From contig CAILKE010000043.1 of NCBI GenBank assembly GCA_903834765.1, positions 1 through 64,000 of the forward strand: a DNA stretch of 64,000 bases, given 5' to 3'. The notes beneath the pieces are model-generated. The model had not been told where the DNA came from, did no database searches, and saw nothing but the letters and a program-made list of their open reading frames with translations. This document shows positions 16,893 through 26,638 of this stretch, piece by piece (within the stretch, counting starts at the first letter, position 1; each line of letters starts with the position of its first letter). Position numbers and translations under genes: made by a program. This DNA comes from an uncultured Bacteroidota bacterium. Its GTDB lineage: Bacteria; Bacteroidota; Bacteroidia; B-17B0; Aurantibacillaceae.

Positions 16893-18683
16893 ATGAAACA
16901 GATTCGTAACTTTTGCATTATTGCCCATATTGATCACGGTAAATCTACTTTGGCCGACCGTTTATTGGAATACACTAACACCATTTCTAAGCGAGAAATG
17001 CAAGCGCAGGTGTTGGATGATATGGACTTAGAAAAAGAACGTGGTATTACAATCAAGAGCCATGCTATACAAATGGATTACGTTTATAAAGGTGAAAAAT
17101 ATGTGTTGAATTTAATCGATACGCCTGGTCACGTTGATTTTAGTTACGAAGTATCTCGTTCGATTGCTGCTTGCGAAGGCGCCTTATTAATAGTAGATGC
17201 AGCACAAGGCATACAAGCACAAACAATATCTAATTTATATTTAGCGCTTGAACATAATTTAAAAATTATCCCGATCTTAAATAAAATAGATTTACCAAGC
17301 GCGGAGCCCGAAATGGTAAAGGATCAAATTGTTGATTTGTTGGGTTGCGACAGAGATGAGATCATGGCTGCTTCCGGTAAAACAGGAATGGGCGTGCATG
17401 AAATTTTAGAACAAATTGTTGAACGCGTTCCTGCGCCAAGCGGCGATGAAAAAGCGCCATTACAAGCGTTGGTGTTTGACTCGGTATTTAATTCGTTCCG
17501 CGGTATTATTGCGTATTTCCGTATTTACAATGGGTCTATCAAAAAAGGAGAAAAAGTAAAGTTCTTTAATACGGGCATGGAATATAATGCTGATGAAATT
17601 GGCGTATTACGTTTAAAGCCTGAGCCTAGAGATGTTGTATATACAGGCGATGTGGGTTATATTATTTCTGGAATTAAGGAAGCTAAAGAAGTAAAGGTAG
17701 GCGACACGTTAACAACGTTTGCTAATCCTTGTTTGGAAGGCATACATGGCTTTGAAGATGTGAAGCCTATGGTGTTTGCTGGTATTTATCCGGTTGACAC
17801 AGAAGACTATGAAGAGTTGCGTTATAGCATGGAGAAGTTGCAATTAAACGATGCGTCTTTAACCTGGGAGCCTGAATCATCGTTAGCATTAGGTTTTGGC
17901 TTTAGATGTGGCTTCTTGGGTATGTTGCACATGGAAATTATTCAAGAGCGTTTGGAGCGCGAGTTTAATATGACTGTGATTACAACCGTTCCCAACGTGT
18001 CTTATATAGCATATCAAACAAATGGCGATGTGGTGACGGTTAATAATCCTTCTGATTTGCCTGATCCAGCGCGTATAGATTATATTGAAGAACCGTATAT
18101 CAAAGCAAATATTATTACGAAGTCCGATTTCATTGGGCCCGTGATGAGTTTGTGTATTGAGAAACGCGGCAGCATCGTGACGCAAAATTATTTAACGGCC
18201 GATAGAGTAGAGTTAGTGTTTGAAATGCCTTTAGGTGAAGTGGTATTTGATTTCTTTGATCGTTTAAAATCAATTTCGAAAGGTTATGCTTCGTTCGATT
18301 ATCACCCAATAGGGATGCGCGAATCGGACTTAGTGAAATTAGATATTTTATTAAAAGGAGACATAGTTGATGCGTTATCTTGTTTGATACATAGAAGTAA
18401 CTCTTATCATTTTGGTAAAAAGATTTGTGAAAAGTTAAAAGAATTAATCCCGAAACAACAGTTCGAGATTCCTATACAAGCTGCCATTGGTGCTAAAATT
18501 ATTTCGCGTGAAACCATTAGTGCCATGCGTAAAGATGTTACTGCAAAATGTTATGGTGGTGATATTAGCCGTAAGCGTAAGTTACTAGAAAAACAAAAAG
18601 AAGGTAAGAAACGTATGAAATCTGTTGGTAATGTGGAGATTCCTCAAAGTGCATTTATGGCGGTTTTGAAACTGAATGATTAA
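16893..18683 (+). CDS. lepA: Elongation factor 4 (LepA)
   Basis: 596 residues from the ATG at 16893; a TTG at 16851 in the same frame would add 14 residues lacking family similarity and lie in the leader element, so it is rejected. LepA is a ribosome-dependent GTPase that acts on stalled or stressed translation, possibly back-translocating or aiding 30S maturation. The G domain has [14 protein letters not shown] (G1), [12 protein letters not shown] (G3) and NKIDLPSA (G4); the family's C-terminal region is present with [30 protein letters not shown]. Preceded by two tandem hairpin elements, so leader-mediated control is possible. No lepB adjacent. Confidence 0.97.
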   Translation: MKQIRNFCIIAHIDHGKSTLADRLLEYTNTISKREMQAQVLDDMDLEKERGITIKSHAIQMDYVYKGEKYVLNLIDTPGHVDFSYEVSRSIAACEGALLIVDAAQGIQAQTISNLYLALEHNLKIIPILNKIDLPSAEPEMVKDQIVDLLGCDRDEIMAASGKTGMGVHEILEQIVERVPAPSGDEKAPLQALVFDSVFNSFRGIIAYFRIYNGSIKKGEKVKFFNTGMEYNADEIGVLRLKPEPRDVVYTGDVGYIISGIKEAKEVKVGDTLTTFANPCLEGIHGFEDVKPMVFAGIYPVDTEDYEELRYSMEKLQLNDASLTWEPESSLALGFGFRCGFLGMLHMEIIQERLEREFNMTVITTVPNVSYIAYQTNGDVVTVNNPSDLPDPARIDYIEEPYIKANIITKSDFIGPVMSLCIEKRGSIVTQNYLTADRVELVFEMPLGEVVFDFFDRLKSISKGYASFDYHPIGMRESDLVKLDILLKGDIVDALSCLIHRSNSYHFGKKICEKLKELIPKQQFEIPIQAAIGAKIISRETISAMRKDVTAKCYGGDISRKRKLLEKQKEGKKRMKSVGNVEIPQSAFMAVLKLND

Positions 18684-18773
18684 GTATTGTTGATTGAAGT
18701 ATAAAAGATTGACGGTTTGTAAATTAGGATCGTCTCTTAATTGTAGTTCGTGATTTAAACATTTCCTTTGGTC

Positions 18774-18850
18774 ATGCTTAACTTGTTTCAGCATCTCAAA
18801 ATCATAGTTTAAGCAATCATAGTTACAGACACTGAAACAAGTTCATTGTG
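18774..18850. repeat. REP-like palindromic pair
   Basis: ATGCTTAACTTGTTTCAGCAT (18774-18794) and, about 35 bp on, an inverted relative built on TGAAACAAGTTCA (18833-18845). The same core with different paired flanks occurs at 53266-53286 and 57358-57378. It lies between the convergent ends of lepA and the HAD phosphatase gene. Confidence 0.6.
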
Positions 18851-18863
18851 CACGCATAGATTA

Positions 18864-19571
18864 TTAAATCTCCTTAATCTCCACTACCTCGCCACCCTGC
18901 GTAGTATAATATTGTGGCGTTGTGGCTTTGCGTAATGCTAAGTAAGCGGCATACTCATCAGAGTAGGTCATGCGTTCGGTTATGGTTTTGTCAAAATTTC
19001 CCATAAGCCCCATTAATAATTCGCTTGCTTCGCGCACAGCGTATTGTCCGCAAGTGCTGCCAGTAGCGTAATCCGCTAATTTATGTTTTAATACAAAATC
19101 GTTAAACAAAGGATTTGTTTTTCGAGGAATAAAAATACGGATGCCGCAAAGTTCCGCTAAACTCAAATCTAACACATCATCAAACACATAACAAATTTCA
19201 TTGGTTTCTATTTGATGCGTTTTGCAAAGATGAGTTGCGGCTTCCAGTTTATTGGCAAATTTGGAGTAGGATGCATGAAAGCACTCTCTATCAACAAACG
19301 TAAAGGCTGCTGCATTTTTTTCTCCGGAAATAATTGCCGTTAGAGGGAGTTTTTTGTTTTGTAAAAAATAGGAAAAACGTAATAAGTTAGCGCCCATACT
19401 ATCCGCTTCATTAAAGCGACTTTGCATGTTGCTGTCTTTGCTTGCGTCTGTAAACACACCGTCCCAATCAAACACAAAGGCCTTGATGCGTTTTAATTTT
19501 TCTATTAATTCAGCTTCGGGTGTTACAAATTGCCCGCCAATATTAGTAAATAATTGTGTGAGGTGTGACAT
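18864..19571 (-). CDS. HAD-family phosphatase, KdsC-like
   Basis: 235 residues. HAD motif I is FVFDWDGVFTD (nucleophile Asp35, acid/base Asp37), motif II ISGEKN, motif III Lys near ASYSKFANKLEAA and motif IV VFDDVLDLSLAE. Lack of a large cap and the DGVFTD sequence are typical of the KdsC class, which dephosphorylates 3-deoxy-manno-octulosonate 8-phosphate or similar C8/C9 acids; the C-terminal extension (~60 residues, YATGSTCGQYAVREASELL) is longer than in E. coli KdsC. It lies 43 bp after the SiaB-like gene on the same strand and about 1.3 kb from the transaldolase-CBS gene. Substrate is inference. Confidence 0.82.
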   Translation of the reverse strand: MSHLTQLFTNIGGQFVTPEAELIEKLKRIKAFVFDWDGVFTDASKDSNMQSRFNEADSMGANLLRFSYFLQNKKLPLTAIISGEKNAAAFTFVDRECFHASYSKFANKLEAATHLCKTHQIETNEICYVFDDVLDLSLAELCGIRIFIPRKTNPLFNDFVLKHKLADYATGSTCGQYAVREASELLMGLMGNFDKTITERMTYSDEYAAYLALRKATTPQYYTTQGGEVVEIKEI

Positions 19572-19614
19572 ACGGTTTAATGTTTTAATTTTAGTTGTTG
19601 CGGGTATTGAGAAA

Positions 19615-20688
19615 CTATGACCTATACTTGATGCGAATGGCTAGAATTATTTCTGCGAAGATGGGATTTTTTTTTAATAATTGATGCCGTATTTTTTCGG
19701 GAAATATAAGTCGCGAAATCTCCGCGAGATTTAACTCATTAGCTTGCGTGCGGTTTTCTTCTTGGTTGTTGATTTGGTTTGTTTCTTGATCGATAGAACC
19801 ATTAAGTCGTTCTATTTCAGAGCAAACTTTTTCGGCGTCTTCTTCTCTCAAACAACTATAGGTGCTTATTTCTAAACCATCTTCCAGCCATTCGAGCGTT
19901 AGCTGTAAGGCGCTGTTGTTGTTTTTTCCAAAGGAATTTCTTTTTGCGTTTTGAATTAATTTAATTAATAAGTATTGCGTTTTTTTATTGATGTTGTTTT
20001 TTTCATTTATTCTTGTTGTTTTAAGTAAATCTATCAACGCTGTAATAAACCCATTTGAAAAATCTCCTGTATAAAATAAGGTGCTTTTATTTCCATTAAA
20101 AACCTGCTTCAGAAGCGTTAAGATTGTTTCTGTTTCTGTAATATTTGGAACATTGCTTATGTCGTTTTTATCAATCGGAACAGAGAACCCTAGTATATAT
20201 GTTGAATAAGCTTCTGATTTTTTATCAAAGGAATAAAATAAATTGTTTCCGCATTTGCGAGCAATATCAATTAAACCAAGACCGCCGCCTTTTTCTGTTC
20301 TTGTTTCGGATGAAAGAATTTCCTTATAAGAGTCGTCTAATTCCGATTTGTTTTTAATGGTAATCGCATTTAAGCGACCGGTTAATTCCTCAATTTTTTC
20401 ATTGTGAATCATGTTTTGTGTAATGATATAAAAAAAATTCTCATCACTGTATACAAACGAAAAATCATCTGAAGAAGCAATATGAGCGCTATAACGCTCA
20501 ATGTTTTGTAGAGCTTCAACTAATAAATAAATTAATGTTTTTAAGTTGGTTTTTTTAATTAATGGCTCAAAATGTTTCTCAACAATATTGATAATATTGA
20601 GTGTAGGCGACTCTTTAAAATCGCCCTGGTAAAATAAAATAAAAGGAAATTTAGCCGTGTAATTAGCCAGCTTAATTTTATCTGTCAT
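19615..20688 (-). CDS. SiaB-like (DUF6272) protein with two tandem domains
   Basis: 357 residues from the ATG at 20688; a TTG at 20700 falls inside the putative -7 promoter box and is rejected. The first half resembles SiaB-type GHKL kinases: FILFYQGDF, LVEALQNIERYSAH (N-box-like) and EKGGGLGLIDIARKCG (glycine box). The second half repeats the plan (TLFYTGDF, LLIKLIQNAKRNSFG, LEWLEDGLEISTYS) but lacks the glycine box, so it looks like a duplicated, inactive domain. In Pseudomonas, SiaB is the kinase of the SiaABCD partner-switch that controls aggregation. No SiaC homologue is adjacent; a SpoIIE phosphatase gene lies 11 kb away. Confidence 0.78.
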   Translation of the reverse strand: MTDKIKLANYTAKFPFILFYQGDFKESPTLNIINIVEKHFEPLIKKTNLKTLIYLLVEALQNIERYSAHIASSDDFSFVYSDENFFYIITQNMIHNEKIEELTGRLNAITIKNKSELDDSYKEILSSETRTEKGGGLGLIDIARKCGNNLFYSFDKKSEAYSTYILGFSVPIDKNDISNVPNITETETILTLLKQVFNGNKSTLFYTGDFSNGFITALIDLLKTTRINEKNNINKKTQYLLIKLIQNAKRNSFGKNNNSALQLTLEWLEDGLEISTYSCLREEDAEKVCSEIERLNGSIDQETNQINNQEENRTQANELNLAEISRLIFPEKIRHQLLKKNPIFAEIILAIRIKYRS

Positions 20689-20697
20689 ATAGTTATT

Positions 20698-20728
20698 CAA
20701 AAATAGTCTTTTTGGTTAACCAAACAAT
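20698..20728 (-). promoter_or_regulatory. Promoter of the SiaB-like gene with embedded palindrome
   Basis: On the minus strand, ATTG (20725-20728) and TATTTTTG (20698-20705) are 19 bp apart, fitting the Bacteroidota -33/-7 pattern. The spacer contains the perfect palindrome TTTGGTTAACCAAA (20711-20724), a good operator candidate for a repressor. Confidence 0.6.
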
Positions 20729-20822
20729 TAAACTGATAGATAAATGTCTTAATCATTTCATTATGCTTTTTCCAAAATGGTTTTATATTGTTCGAATCAA
20801 CTTAATCGTCGTTAATGGCATA

Positions 20823-20855
20823 AAAAAACCCTGTCTTTATTTGACAAGGTTTTTT
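20823..20855 (-). terminator. Terminator of the transaldolase-CBS gene
   Basis: Stem AAAAAACC / GGTTTTTT plus TGTC / GACA with one internal mismatch and a 7-base loop, about 20 bp beyond the stop codon. Confidence 0.8.
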
Positions 20856-20875
20856 GTTTAGTTTAGAATTTAATC

Positions 20876-21886
20876 TTATCCTTTCATGTCTTGTATATCA
20901 AGCATACCAACTGGTTTTCCAGCGTTAGTAACAACAATAGTATCTACATTTGTTTTCTTAAATAAAACATTGGCTTCGTTTAACAATACATCACCGTCAA
21001 TAGTAATTGGTTCTCTGTATTCTAAATCAGATAAATTTTTAGTTAAAATATCACGACCTTTTTCTCCAATCAATTTACGTAAGCTTCCATCAGTAAATAC
21101 ACCTTTGATATTTCCGTCTGCTTTAGTAACTGTTATTGCACCAAAACCGAACTCTGTCATTTTTACAATCGCTTCGGTGATGGAAGTGTTTTCGGTAACG
21201 ATAGGATTAGTTCCTTTGATAGCCTCTTTTACTTTCACCATCATTAAGCGCGTATCTTGAATAAATTGATCGGTACCAAGCGTTGTGAAATTATTCTCTG
21301 TTAATTGTTTGATAATTTTTAGTGGAACCGTAATTGTATGAACCCCTAAATTGATAGCATTTCTTACATGCTCTGCATTACGAACAGATGAGAACATGAT
21401 TTTTGTATCGTAATCATATAAATCAACAGCGTTAACACATTGTTCAACTAAAGCTAATGCATCGTGTCCTTGATCTTGTAAACGACCAACTAATGGGCAA
21501 ACATAGGTTGCGCCGGCTTGCATAGCCATATAGGCTTGTTGCAGGGTGTATACTAAATGTACATTTACTAAATATCCTTTGTCGCGTAACATTTTACAAG
21601 CACGAACACCTTCTAAAGAAACAGGAATTTTAAACACAGTTTTTTTAGGATCTAAGCCTAATGCTAATTGACGCTCAGCCTCAGCTAAAACTTCTTCAGC
21701 GGTATTGCCTAAAGCTTCAATTTGAAGAACAGGAACAATTTTGCTTAATTTTACAATTGTGCCATCAATATCTGTAATACCTTCTTTTTGCATGAAGGTA
21801 GGTGTAGTTGTTAATCCATTTAAGAATCCTAATTTAAAACCTTCTTCAATTTCTTTAAGGTTAGCTGAATCTAAGTATAATTCCAT
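20876..21886 (-). CDS. Transaldolase (fructose-6-phosphate aldolase type) fused to CBS pair
   Basis: 336 residues. Residues 1-215 form the small transaldolase/FSA fold: MELYLDSANLKEIEEG, GLTTTPT, the Schiff-base Lys86 in TVFKIPVSLEG, VHLVYTLQQAYMAMQAGA and the VRNAEHVRNAINLG segment. This class cleaves or exchanges C3 units between sugar phosphates. Residues ~225-336 are two CBS motifs (ITEAIVKMTEFGFGAITVT, KGVFTDGSLRKLIG, VDTIVVTNAGKPVGMLDIQD) that closely resemble the regulatory tail of arabinose-5-phosphate isomerase KdsD. CBS pairs usually sense nucleotides or sugars. Lies downstream of pgk on the same strand and carries its own -7 box. The fusion is the odd feature. Confidence 0.9.
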   Translation of the reverse strand: MELYLDSANLKEIEEGFKLGFLNGLTTTPTFMQKEGITDIDGTIVKLSKIVPVLQIEALGNTAEEVLAEAERQLALGLDPKKTVFKIPVSLEGVRACKMLRDKGYLVNVHLVYTLQQAYMAMQAGATYVCPLVGRLQDQGHDALALVEQCVNAVDLYDYDTKIMFSSVRNAEHVRNAINLGVHTITVPLKIIKQLTENNFTTLGTDQFIQDTRLMMVKVKEAIKGTNPIVTENTSITEAIVKMTEFGFGAITVTKADGNIKGVFTDGSLRKLIGEKGRDILTKNLSDLEYREPITIDGDVLLNEANVLFKKTNVDTIVVTNAGKPVGMLDIQDMKG

Positions 21887-21906
21887 ATTTTAATTTTTAT
21901 AAGTTT

Positions 21907-21914
21907 CAAATATA
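21907..21914 (-). promoter_or_regulatory. Candidate -7 box (TATATTTG) of the transaldolase gene
   Basis: Matches TAnnTTTG on the minus strand, 20 bp before the start codon; no -33 TTG at good spacing. Confidence 0.4.
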
Positions 21915-22030
21915 AGTTATAATGAGCAAAAAGCCCATTTTTTTTTCAACACGGAGTCTTGGAGTTTTTGAGTTCTCAGAGGTGTTTTTCTGTGATCTCC
22001 ATTTCCCTTAAACCCTATGTTACAATAGCA

Positions 22031-23224
22031 CTAGGCTTCTATAGCTCGTACACCAGGCAAAGACCCTTGTTCTATATACTCTAACAAAGCTCCACCGCCC
22101 GTGCTAACATAACTTACTTGACTTGCTAAATTGTATTTATTGATAGCTGCAACGCTATCGCCACCGCCAATTAAAGAGAATGCCCCTAACTTTGTTGCCT
22201 CTGCAATTGCTAAAGCCACTTGCTTCGTTCCGTTTTCAAAACTGCTCATTTCGAATACGCCCATTGGGCCATTCCACAAGATGGTTTTAGAGTTTTTAAT
22301 AACCTCACTAAATACAGTAATTGAACCCGTGCTAATATCTAAGCCCATCCACCCATCAGGTATGCTGTTGATGTTGCTTTCTTTTGTGTTAGCGTCGTTT
22401 GCAAATTTATCAGCAATAATAGCATCTGTAGGAATATATAATTTTACGCCTTTTGTTTTTGCTTTTTCTAATAATTCTTTTGCTAATTCTAATTTATCAT
22501 CTTCACATAAAGAGCCGCCAATAGATCCACCCATCGCTTTTACGAATGTAAAAGCCATTCCGCCGCCAATTAAAATATTGTCGGCTTTATTCATTAGTTG
22601 CTCAATAATTAAAATTTTGTCACTCACTTTAGCGCCACCAACAATGGCCGTAAATGGTTTTTGTGACCCATTAATTACCTTGTCAATACTTGCCACTTCG
22701 TTTGCCATCACATAACCAAAACATGTTGATTCTGGTTTAAAAAATTGTGCAATTACTGCTGTAGAAGCGTGAGCGCGATGAGCGGTTCCAAACGCATCGT
22801 TTACATAGATATCGCCATGTTTGCTTAATTTTTCAGCAAAAGCGACGTCTCCTTTTTCTTCTTCTTTATAAAAACGCAAGTTTTCAAGCAATAAAACTTG
22901 ACCTGGTTTTAGGTTAGCTGATTTTTCAAAAGCAGTTGCTCCGATGCAATCATCTGCAAAATCAACAGGAACGCCAATTAATTTACTTACAGTAGATACG
23001 ATATGCTTTAAGGAATATTTATTTGTTGGGCCTTCTTTCGGTCGACCTAAGTGTGACATTAAAACAACGCTACCACCGGTGTTTAAAATTTGTTTTATGG
23101 TTGCAACGGCAGCAACAATGCGGGTTTCATCGGTTACTTCAAAAGCATCATTTAAAGGAACGTTAAAATCAACACGAATAAGTGCGCGTTTGTTTTGAAA
23201 AGAAAGGTTGTCGATTGTTTTCAT
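22031..23224 (-). CDS. pgk: Phosphoglycerate kinase
   Basis: 397 residues, full length. Transfers phosphate from 1,3-bisphosphoglycerate to ADP in glycolysis. Visible signatures: [13 protein letters not shown] near the N terminus, [43 protein letters not shown], the nucleotide-binding GPMGVFE and the GGGDSVAAI and [10 protein letters not shown] motifs near the C terminus. A separate gene for glyceraldehyde-3-phosphate dehydrogenase is not in the window. Upstream is a TATTTTTG -7 box; 144 bp downstream lies the transaldolase gene. Confidence 0.98.
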   Translation of the reverse strand: MKTIDNLSFQNKRALIRVDFNVPLNDAFEVTDETRIVAAVATIKQILNTGGSVVLMSHLGRPKEGPTNKYSLKHIVSTVSKLIGVPVDFADDCIGATAFEKSANLKPGQVLLLENLRFYKEEEKGDVAFAEKLSKHGDIYVNDAFGTAHRAHASTAVIAQFFKPESTCFGYVMANEVASIDKVINGSQKPFTAIVGGAKVSDKILIIEQLMNKADNILIGGGMAFTFVKAMGGSIGGSLCEDDKLELAKELLEKAKTKGVKLYIPTDAIIADKFANDANTKESNINSIPDGWMGLDISTGSITVFSEVIKNSKTILWNGPMGVFEMSSFENGTKQVALAIAEATKLGAFSLIGGGDSVAAINKYNLASQVSYVSTGGGALLEYIEQGSLPGVRAIEA

Positions 23225-23243
23225 TATTTTTTATTTAGGTGTG

Positions 23244-23251
23244 CAAAAATA
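23244..23251 (-). promoter_or_regulatory. Candidate -7 box of pgk (TATTTTTG)
   Basis: Minus-strand match to TAnnTTTG, 19 bp upstream of the pgk start codon. Confidence 0.42.
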
Positions 23252-23291
23252 ATGTATTTTTTAAGATAGAAAGCGCCCTCTTTTTTTAAAC

Positions 23292-23690
23292 CTATAATTT
23301 CGTAGGCCTCACTTTGCTCTTCACAATAAAGGCATAAGGAAAATCGGCTTGAATTTTTTTAAGTAATTCGTAAGCCTCTAATTTGGTTTTAAAGTCACCA
23401 ACATTTACCACGAAATTAGGTTGTTGATAATCGTCGTGTGTTGGTACATCGCTGTATTTACTGATAAAACGAGCCTTCACTTCATTTGCTTTACTTCTGT
23501 CGGCACTAAAGTGAATTTTGACACGGTAACCATCACACTCGCCATTTGTACGACGGTGATACTCTGCTTTTTTTTCTTGTAAGGCTTTTACTTTCATAGA
23601 TGTTTGTATAGCTGAGCTATTTGGGTTTTCTTGCGAAAACGCATTATAGAACGAAAGACTAAACAGACATGAGATAAATAAAAACTTCAT
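23292..23690 (-). CDS. Exported SPOR-domain protein
   Basis: 132 residues with a signal peptide (residues 1-19, ending AFSQ) and a C-terminal SPOR domain (about residues 53-130: YRVKIHFSADRSKANEVKARF, NFVVNVGDFKTKLEAYELLKKI, AFIVKSKVRP). SPOR domains bind septal peptidoglycan stripped of stem peptides, so the protein is expected in the periplasm near division sites. A TACCTTTG -7 box lies only 5 bp before the ATG, implying a very short or absent 5' leader. Confidence 0.85.
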   Translation of the reverse strand: MKFLFISCLFSLSFYNAFSQENPNSSAIQTSMKVKALQEKKAEYHRRTNGECDGYRVKIHFSADRSKANEVKARFISKYSDVPTHDDYQQPNFVVNVGDFKTKLEAYELLKKIQADFPYAFIVKSKVRPTKL

Positions 23691-23694
23691 TATG

Positions 23695-23702
23695 CAAAGG
23701 TA
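23695..23702 (-). promoter_or_regulatory. Candidate -7 box (TACCTTTG) of the SPOR gene
   Basis: Perfect minus-strand TAnnTTTG, 4 bp before the ATG; if used, the transcript would begin at or next to the start codon. Confidence 0.38.
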
Positions 23703-23878
23703 GATAATTATATCTAAAATTGTTTATCTTTAATTTATTTAACGCTCATTTGACTTAATGAATTGAGCCTTATTGAATATATAAAGCACTCAAAAATGAA
23801 ACGCTAATTCTTCGTTCTAAAAACCCTCCAATTCAGTAAAAATTCTTAAATTAGCACCTTATTTTAACAAAAATAAGA

Positions 23879-26599
23879 ATGGACAAATTTTCTTACATTG
23901 GTACAAGCGATGTAAACGCTATTGAGGCGTTATACACGCAATATCTTCAAAATCCGGATTCAGTTGATGCTTCTTGGAGAGATTTTTTTAAAGGCTTCGA
24001 GTTCGCCCAAACCAACTATAGTTCTGAGGGCGGAGCTATTCCTGAAAATGTAACCAAAGAGTTTAAGGTTATTAGTTTAATTACAGGCTACCGTCAACGC
24101 GGACATTTATTCACTAAAACAAACCCTGTTCGCCAACGACGCCATTACGAGCCATCTTTAGCACTTGAAACCTTTGGATTGTCTGATAAAGATTTAGAAA
24201 CTGTTTTTCAAGCAGGTAATGAAATTGGTATTGGTGCTGCTAAATTAAAAGATATTGTTGCTCATTTGGAACACACCTATTGCCAAAGCATAGGAGCCGA
24301 ATATTTATTTGTACGTGAACCCCAAGTTGTTAAATGGCTTCAAGAGCGCATGGAAAAAAACAAGAATACTCCTAACTTTTCTTCTGCAGAAAAAAAGGTG
24401 ATTCTTAAAAAATTAACTCAAGCTGTTGTTTTCGAAAACTTTTTAGCGACTAAATATGTTGGACAAAAACGTTTTTCGTTAGAGGGTGCTGAGTCTGTAA
24501 TACCAGCCATGAATGCCTTAATGGAGCATGGTGTTAATTTAGGGATTGAAGATTATGTAATTGGTATGGCGCATCGTGGTCGATTAAACGTGCTTACCAA
24601 CATCATGAATAAAACTTATAAAGATGTATTCACAGAGTTTGAAGGTAGGCCAAGTGAAGATTCTTTATTTGATGGTGACGTGAAATACCACATGGGTTAT
24701 TCATCCGATCAAAAAAGCGATGAAGGTAAAAATATACATATTAGCTTAACGCCTAATCCTTCTCATTTAGAAACGGTTGCGCCTGTAGTTCAAGGAATTA
24801 TTCGTGCTAAAATAGATAACCGTCACAAAGGTGATCACTCAAAAGCATGTGCTATTGCCATTCATGGAGATGCAGCAGTTGCGGGCCAAGGAATCGTATA
24901 CGAAGTATTGCAAATGAGCCAGTTGGATGGTTATAAAACAGGAGGAACTATTCATTTTGTCATTAATAATCAAGTTGGTTTTACAACGAACTTCTTAGAT
25001 GGTCGTTCATCAACCTATTGTACAGATGTTGCTAAAGTAGTGTTATGCCCTGTGTTTCACGTAAACGGTGATGATGTTGAGGCATTATGTTTCATTTCTA
25101 AATTAGCAATGGAGTTCCGTCAAACGTTTCACCGTGATGTATTTATTGATGTATTATGTTACCGTAAATATGGTCATAACGAAGGCGATGAGCCTCGTTT
25201 CACACAACCTCTTTTATACAAAGCTATTGCAACACACCCTAATTCTAAAGATATTTATGTAAAACGTTTAGAGTTAGATAAAAACGAATTAGCAAACGAA
25301 GCCAAAGCGATAGAAGCTTCATTTAAAGCGGAATTAGAAGAAAACTTAGATTTAGCGAAGAAAGCAGAAAATGTAAAAATTACTTCTTTTTTAGAAGGAA
25401 ATTGGAAAGACGTGAAAATGGCTGGCGCTAATGCGTTTGACGCATCACCAAAAACTGCTATTACAGATAAATTATTTTTAGAGATTGCTAATAAAACAGT
25501 TGAATTACCGAAGGATAAAAAATTCTTTAATAAAATTCAAAAATTATTTGATGATCGTAAAGCGATGATTGCTAACGATAATTACGATTGGGCAATGGGC
25601 GAATTAATGGCTTATGCCTCTTTAATGAAAGAAGGCTTTCCTGTTCGTTTCAGCGGACAAGATGTTGAGCGTGGTACTTTCTCTCATCGTCATGCTGTTG
25701 TTAAGGTAGAAGATAGCGAAGAAGAATATACACCATTAAATAATATTGATGCGAAAGTAAAATTAGACATTTATAATTCTTTATTAAGTGAGTACGGTGT
25801 CTTAGGTTTTGAATACGGTTATGCTTTTGCTGCACCAAATACATTAACCATTTGGGAAGCGCAGTTTGGTGATTTCTTTAATGGTGCACAAATTATCATT
25901 GATCAATATTTAACATCGGCCGAATACAAATGGCGTCGTATGAATGGCTTGGTTATCTTGTTGCCTCATGGTTACGAAGGGCAAGGCCCCGAACATTCAT
26001 CGGCTCGTATGGAACGTTTCTTACAAGCTTGCGCAGAAAACAACATGCAAATTGTAAACGCAACGACACCGGCACAACAATTCCACGTCATTCGTCGTCA
26101 ATTAAGCAGAGATTTCCGTAAGCCATTAGTGTGTTTTACACCTAAAAAATTATTACGTTACCCATCTTGTGTAAGCAAGCTTAAAGACTTTACAACAGGC
26201 GGTTTCCAAGAAGTATTAGATGATGCTATTGATGCTAAAAAAGTAACACGCGTTGCATTCTGCTCTGGTAAAGTATATTACGATTTAATTGAAAGTCGCG
26301 AAAAAGAAGGATGTGAAGACATTGCTTTTATTCGTTTAGAGCAATTATATCCTTTCCCTCAAAAACAAATTGATGCCGTATTAAAAAAGTATACGAAAGC
26401 CACCAACTTCTTATTTGTACAAGAAGAACCTGAAAATATGGGTCCTTGGCGTTTTGTAGATAATAATTTACGTGCGTTAAATTTAAAATATATTGGTAGA
26501 GATGCTGCGGCTAGTCCAGCTACAGGCTTTGCTAAGCGTCACGCGGCAGAGAACGAAGAAATCATGACTAGTATTTTTTCTAAAGTTTTAGTAAAATAA
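23879..26599 (+). CDS. sucA: 2-oxoglutarate dehydrogenase E1 component
   Basis: 906 residues, normal for OdhA/SucA. Thiamine-diphosphate enzyme that decarboxylates 2-oxoglutarate in the TCA cycle and passes succinyl to the E2 lipoyl arm. The N-terminal E2-binding helix (VNAIEALYTQYLQNPDSVDASWRDFF), GMAHRGRLN, the substrate-loop IHGDAAVAGQGIVYE, GGTIHFVINNQVGFTT and the C-terminal RNYPFPQ-like RLEQLYPFPQKQID are all visible. sucB follows after 39 bp, so the two form an operon; the E3 (lpd) gene is not in the window. Confidence 0.98.
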   Translation: MDKFSYIGTSDVNAIEALYTQYLQNPDSVDASWRDFFKGFEFAQTNYSSEGGAIPENVTKEFKVISLITGYRQRGHLFTKTNPVRQRRHYEPSLALETFGLSDKDLETVFQAGNEIGIGAAKLKDIVAHLEHTYCQSIGAEYLFVREPQVVKWLQERMEKNKNTPNFSSAEKKVILKKLTQAVVFENFLATKYVGQKRFSLEGAESVIPAMNALMEHGVNLGIEDYVIGMAHRGRLNVLTNIMNKTYKDVFTEFEGRPSEDSLFDGDVKYHMGYSSDQKSDEGKNIHISLTPNPSHLETVAPVVQGIIRAKIDNRHKGDHSKACAIAIHGDAAVAGQGIVYEVLQMSQLDGYKTGGTIHFVINNQVGFTTNFLDGRSSTYCTDVAKVVLCPVFHVNGDDVEALCFISKLAMEFRQTFHRDVFIDVLCYRKYGHNEGDEPRFTQPLLYKAIATHPNSKDIYVKRLELDKNELANEAKAIEASFKAELEENLDLAKKAENVKITSFLEGNWKDVKMAGANAFDASPKTAITDKLFLEIANKTVELPKDKKFFNKIQKLFDDRKAMIANDNYDWAMGELMAYASLMKEGFPVRFSGQDVERGTFSHRHAVVKVEDSEEEYTPLNNIDAKVKLDIYNSLLSEYGVLGFEYGYAFAAPNTLTIWEAQFGDFFNGAQIIIDQYLTSAEYKWRRMNGLVILLPHGYEGQGPEHSSARMERFLQACAENNMQIVNATTPAQQFHVIRRQLSRDFRKPLVCFTPKKLLRYPSCVSKLKDFTTGGFQEVLDDAIDAKKVTRVAFCSGKVYYDLIESREKEGCEDIAFIRLEQLYPFPQKQIDAVLKKYTKATNFLFVQEEPENMGPWRFVDNNLRALNLKYIGRDAAASPATGFAKRHAAENEEIMTSIFSKVLVK

Positions 26600-26638
26600 C
26601 CATTCAACATTTATAATTTAACATTCAAAATTTAATAT

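Noticed and set aside
22131-22715. 194-codon frame antisense to pgk
   Set aside because: It lies wholly within a secure pgk gene on the other strand, with no ribosome-binding site or recognisable protein features.
25053-25068. A fourth parS-like site, TGTTTCACGTAAACGG, in sucA
   Set aside because: The left half matches parS but only 4 of 8 bases in the right half do, and the codons (VFHVNG) are conserved protein sequence.
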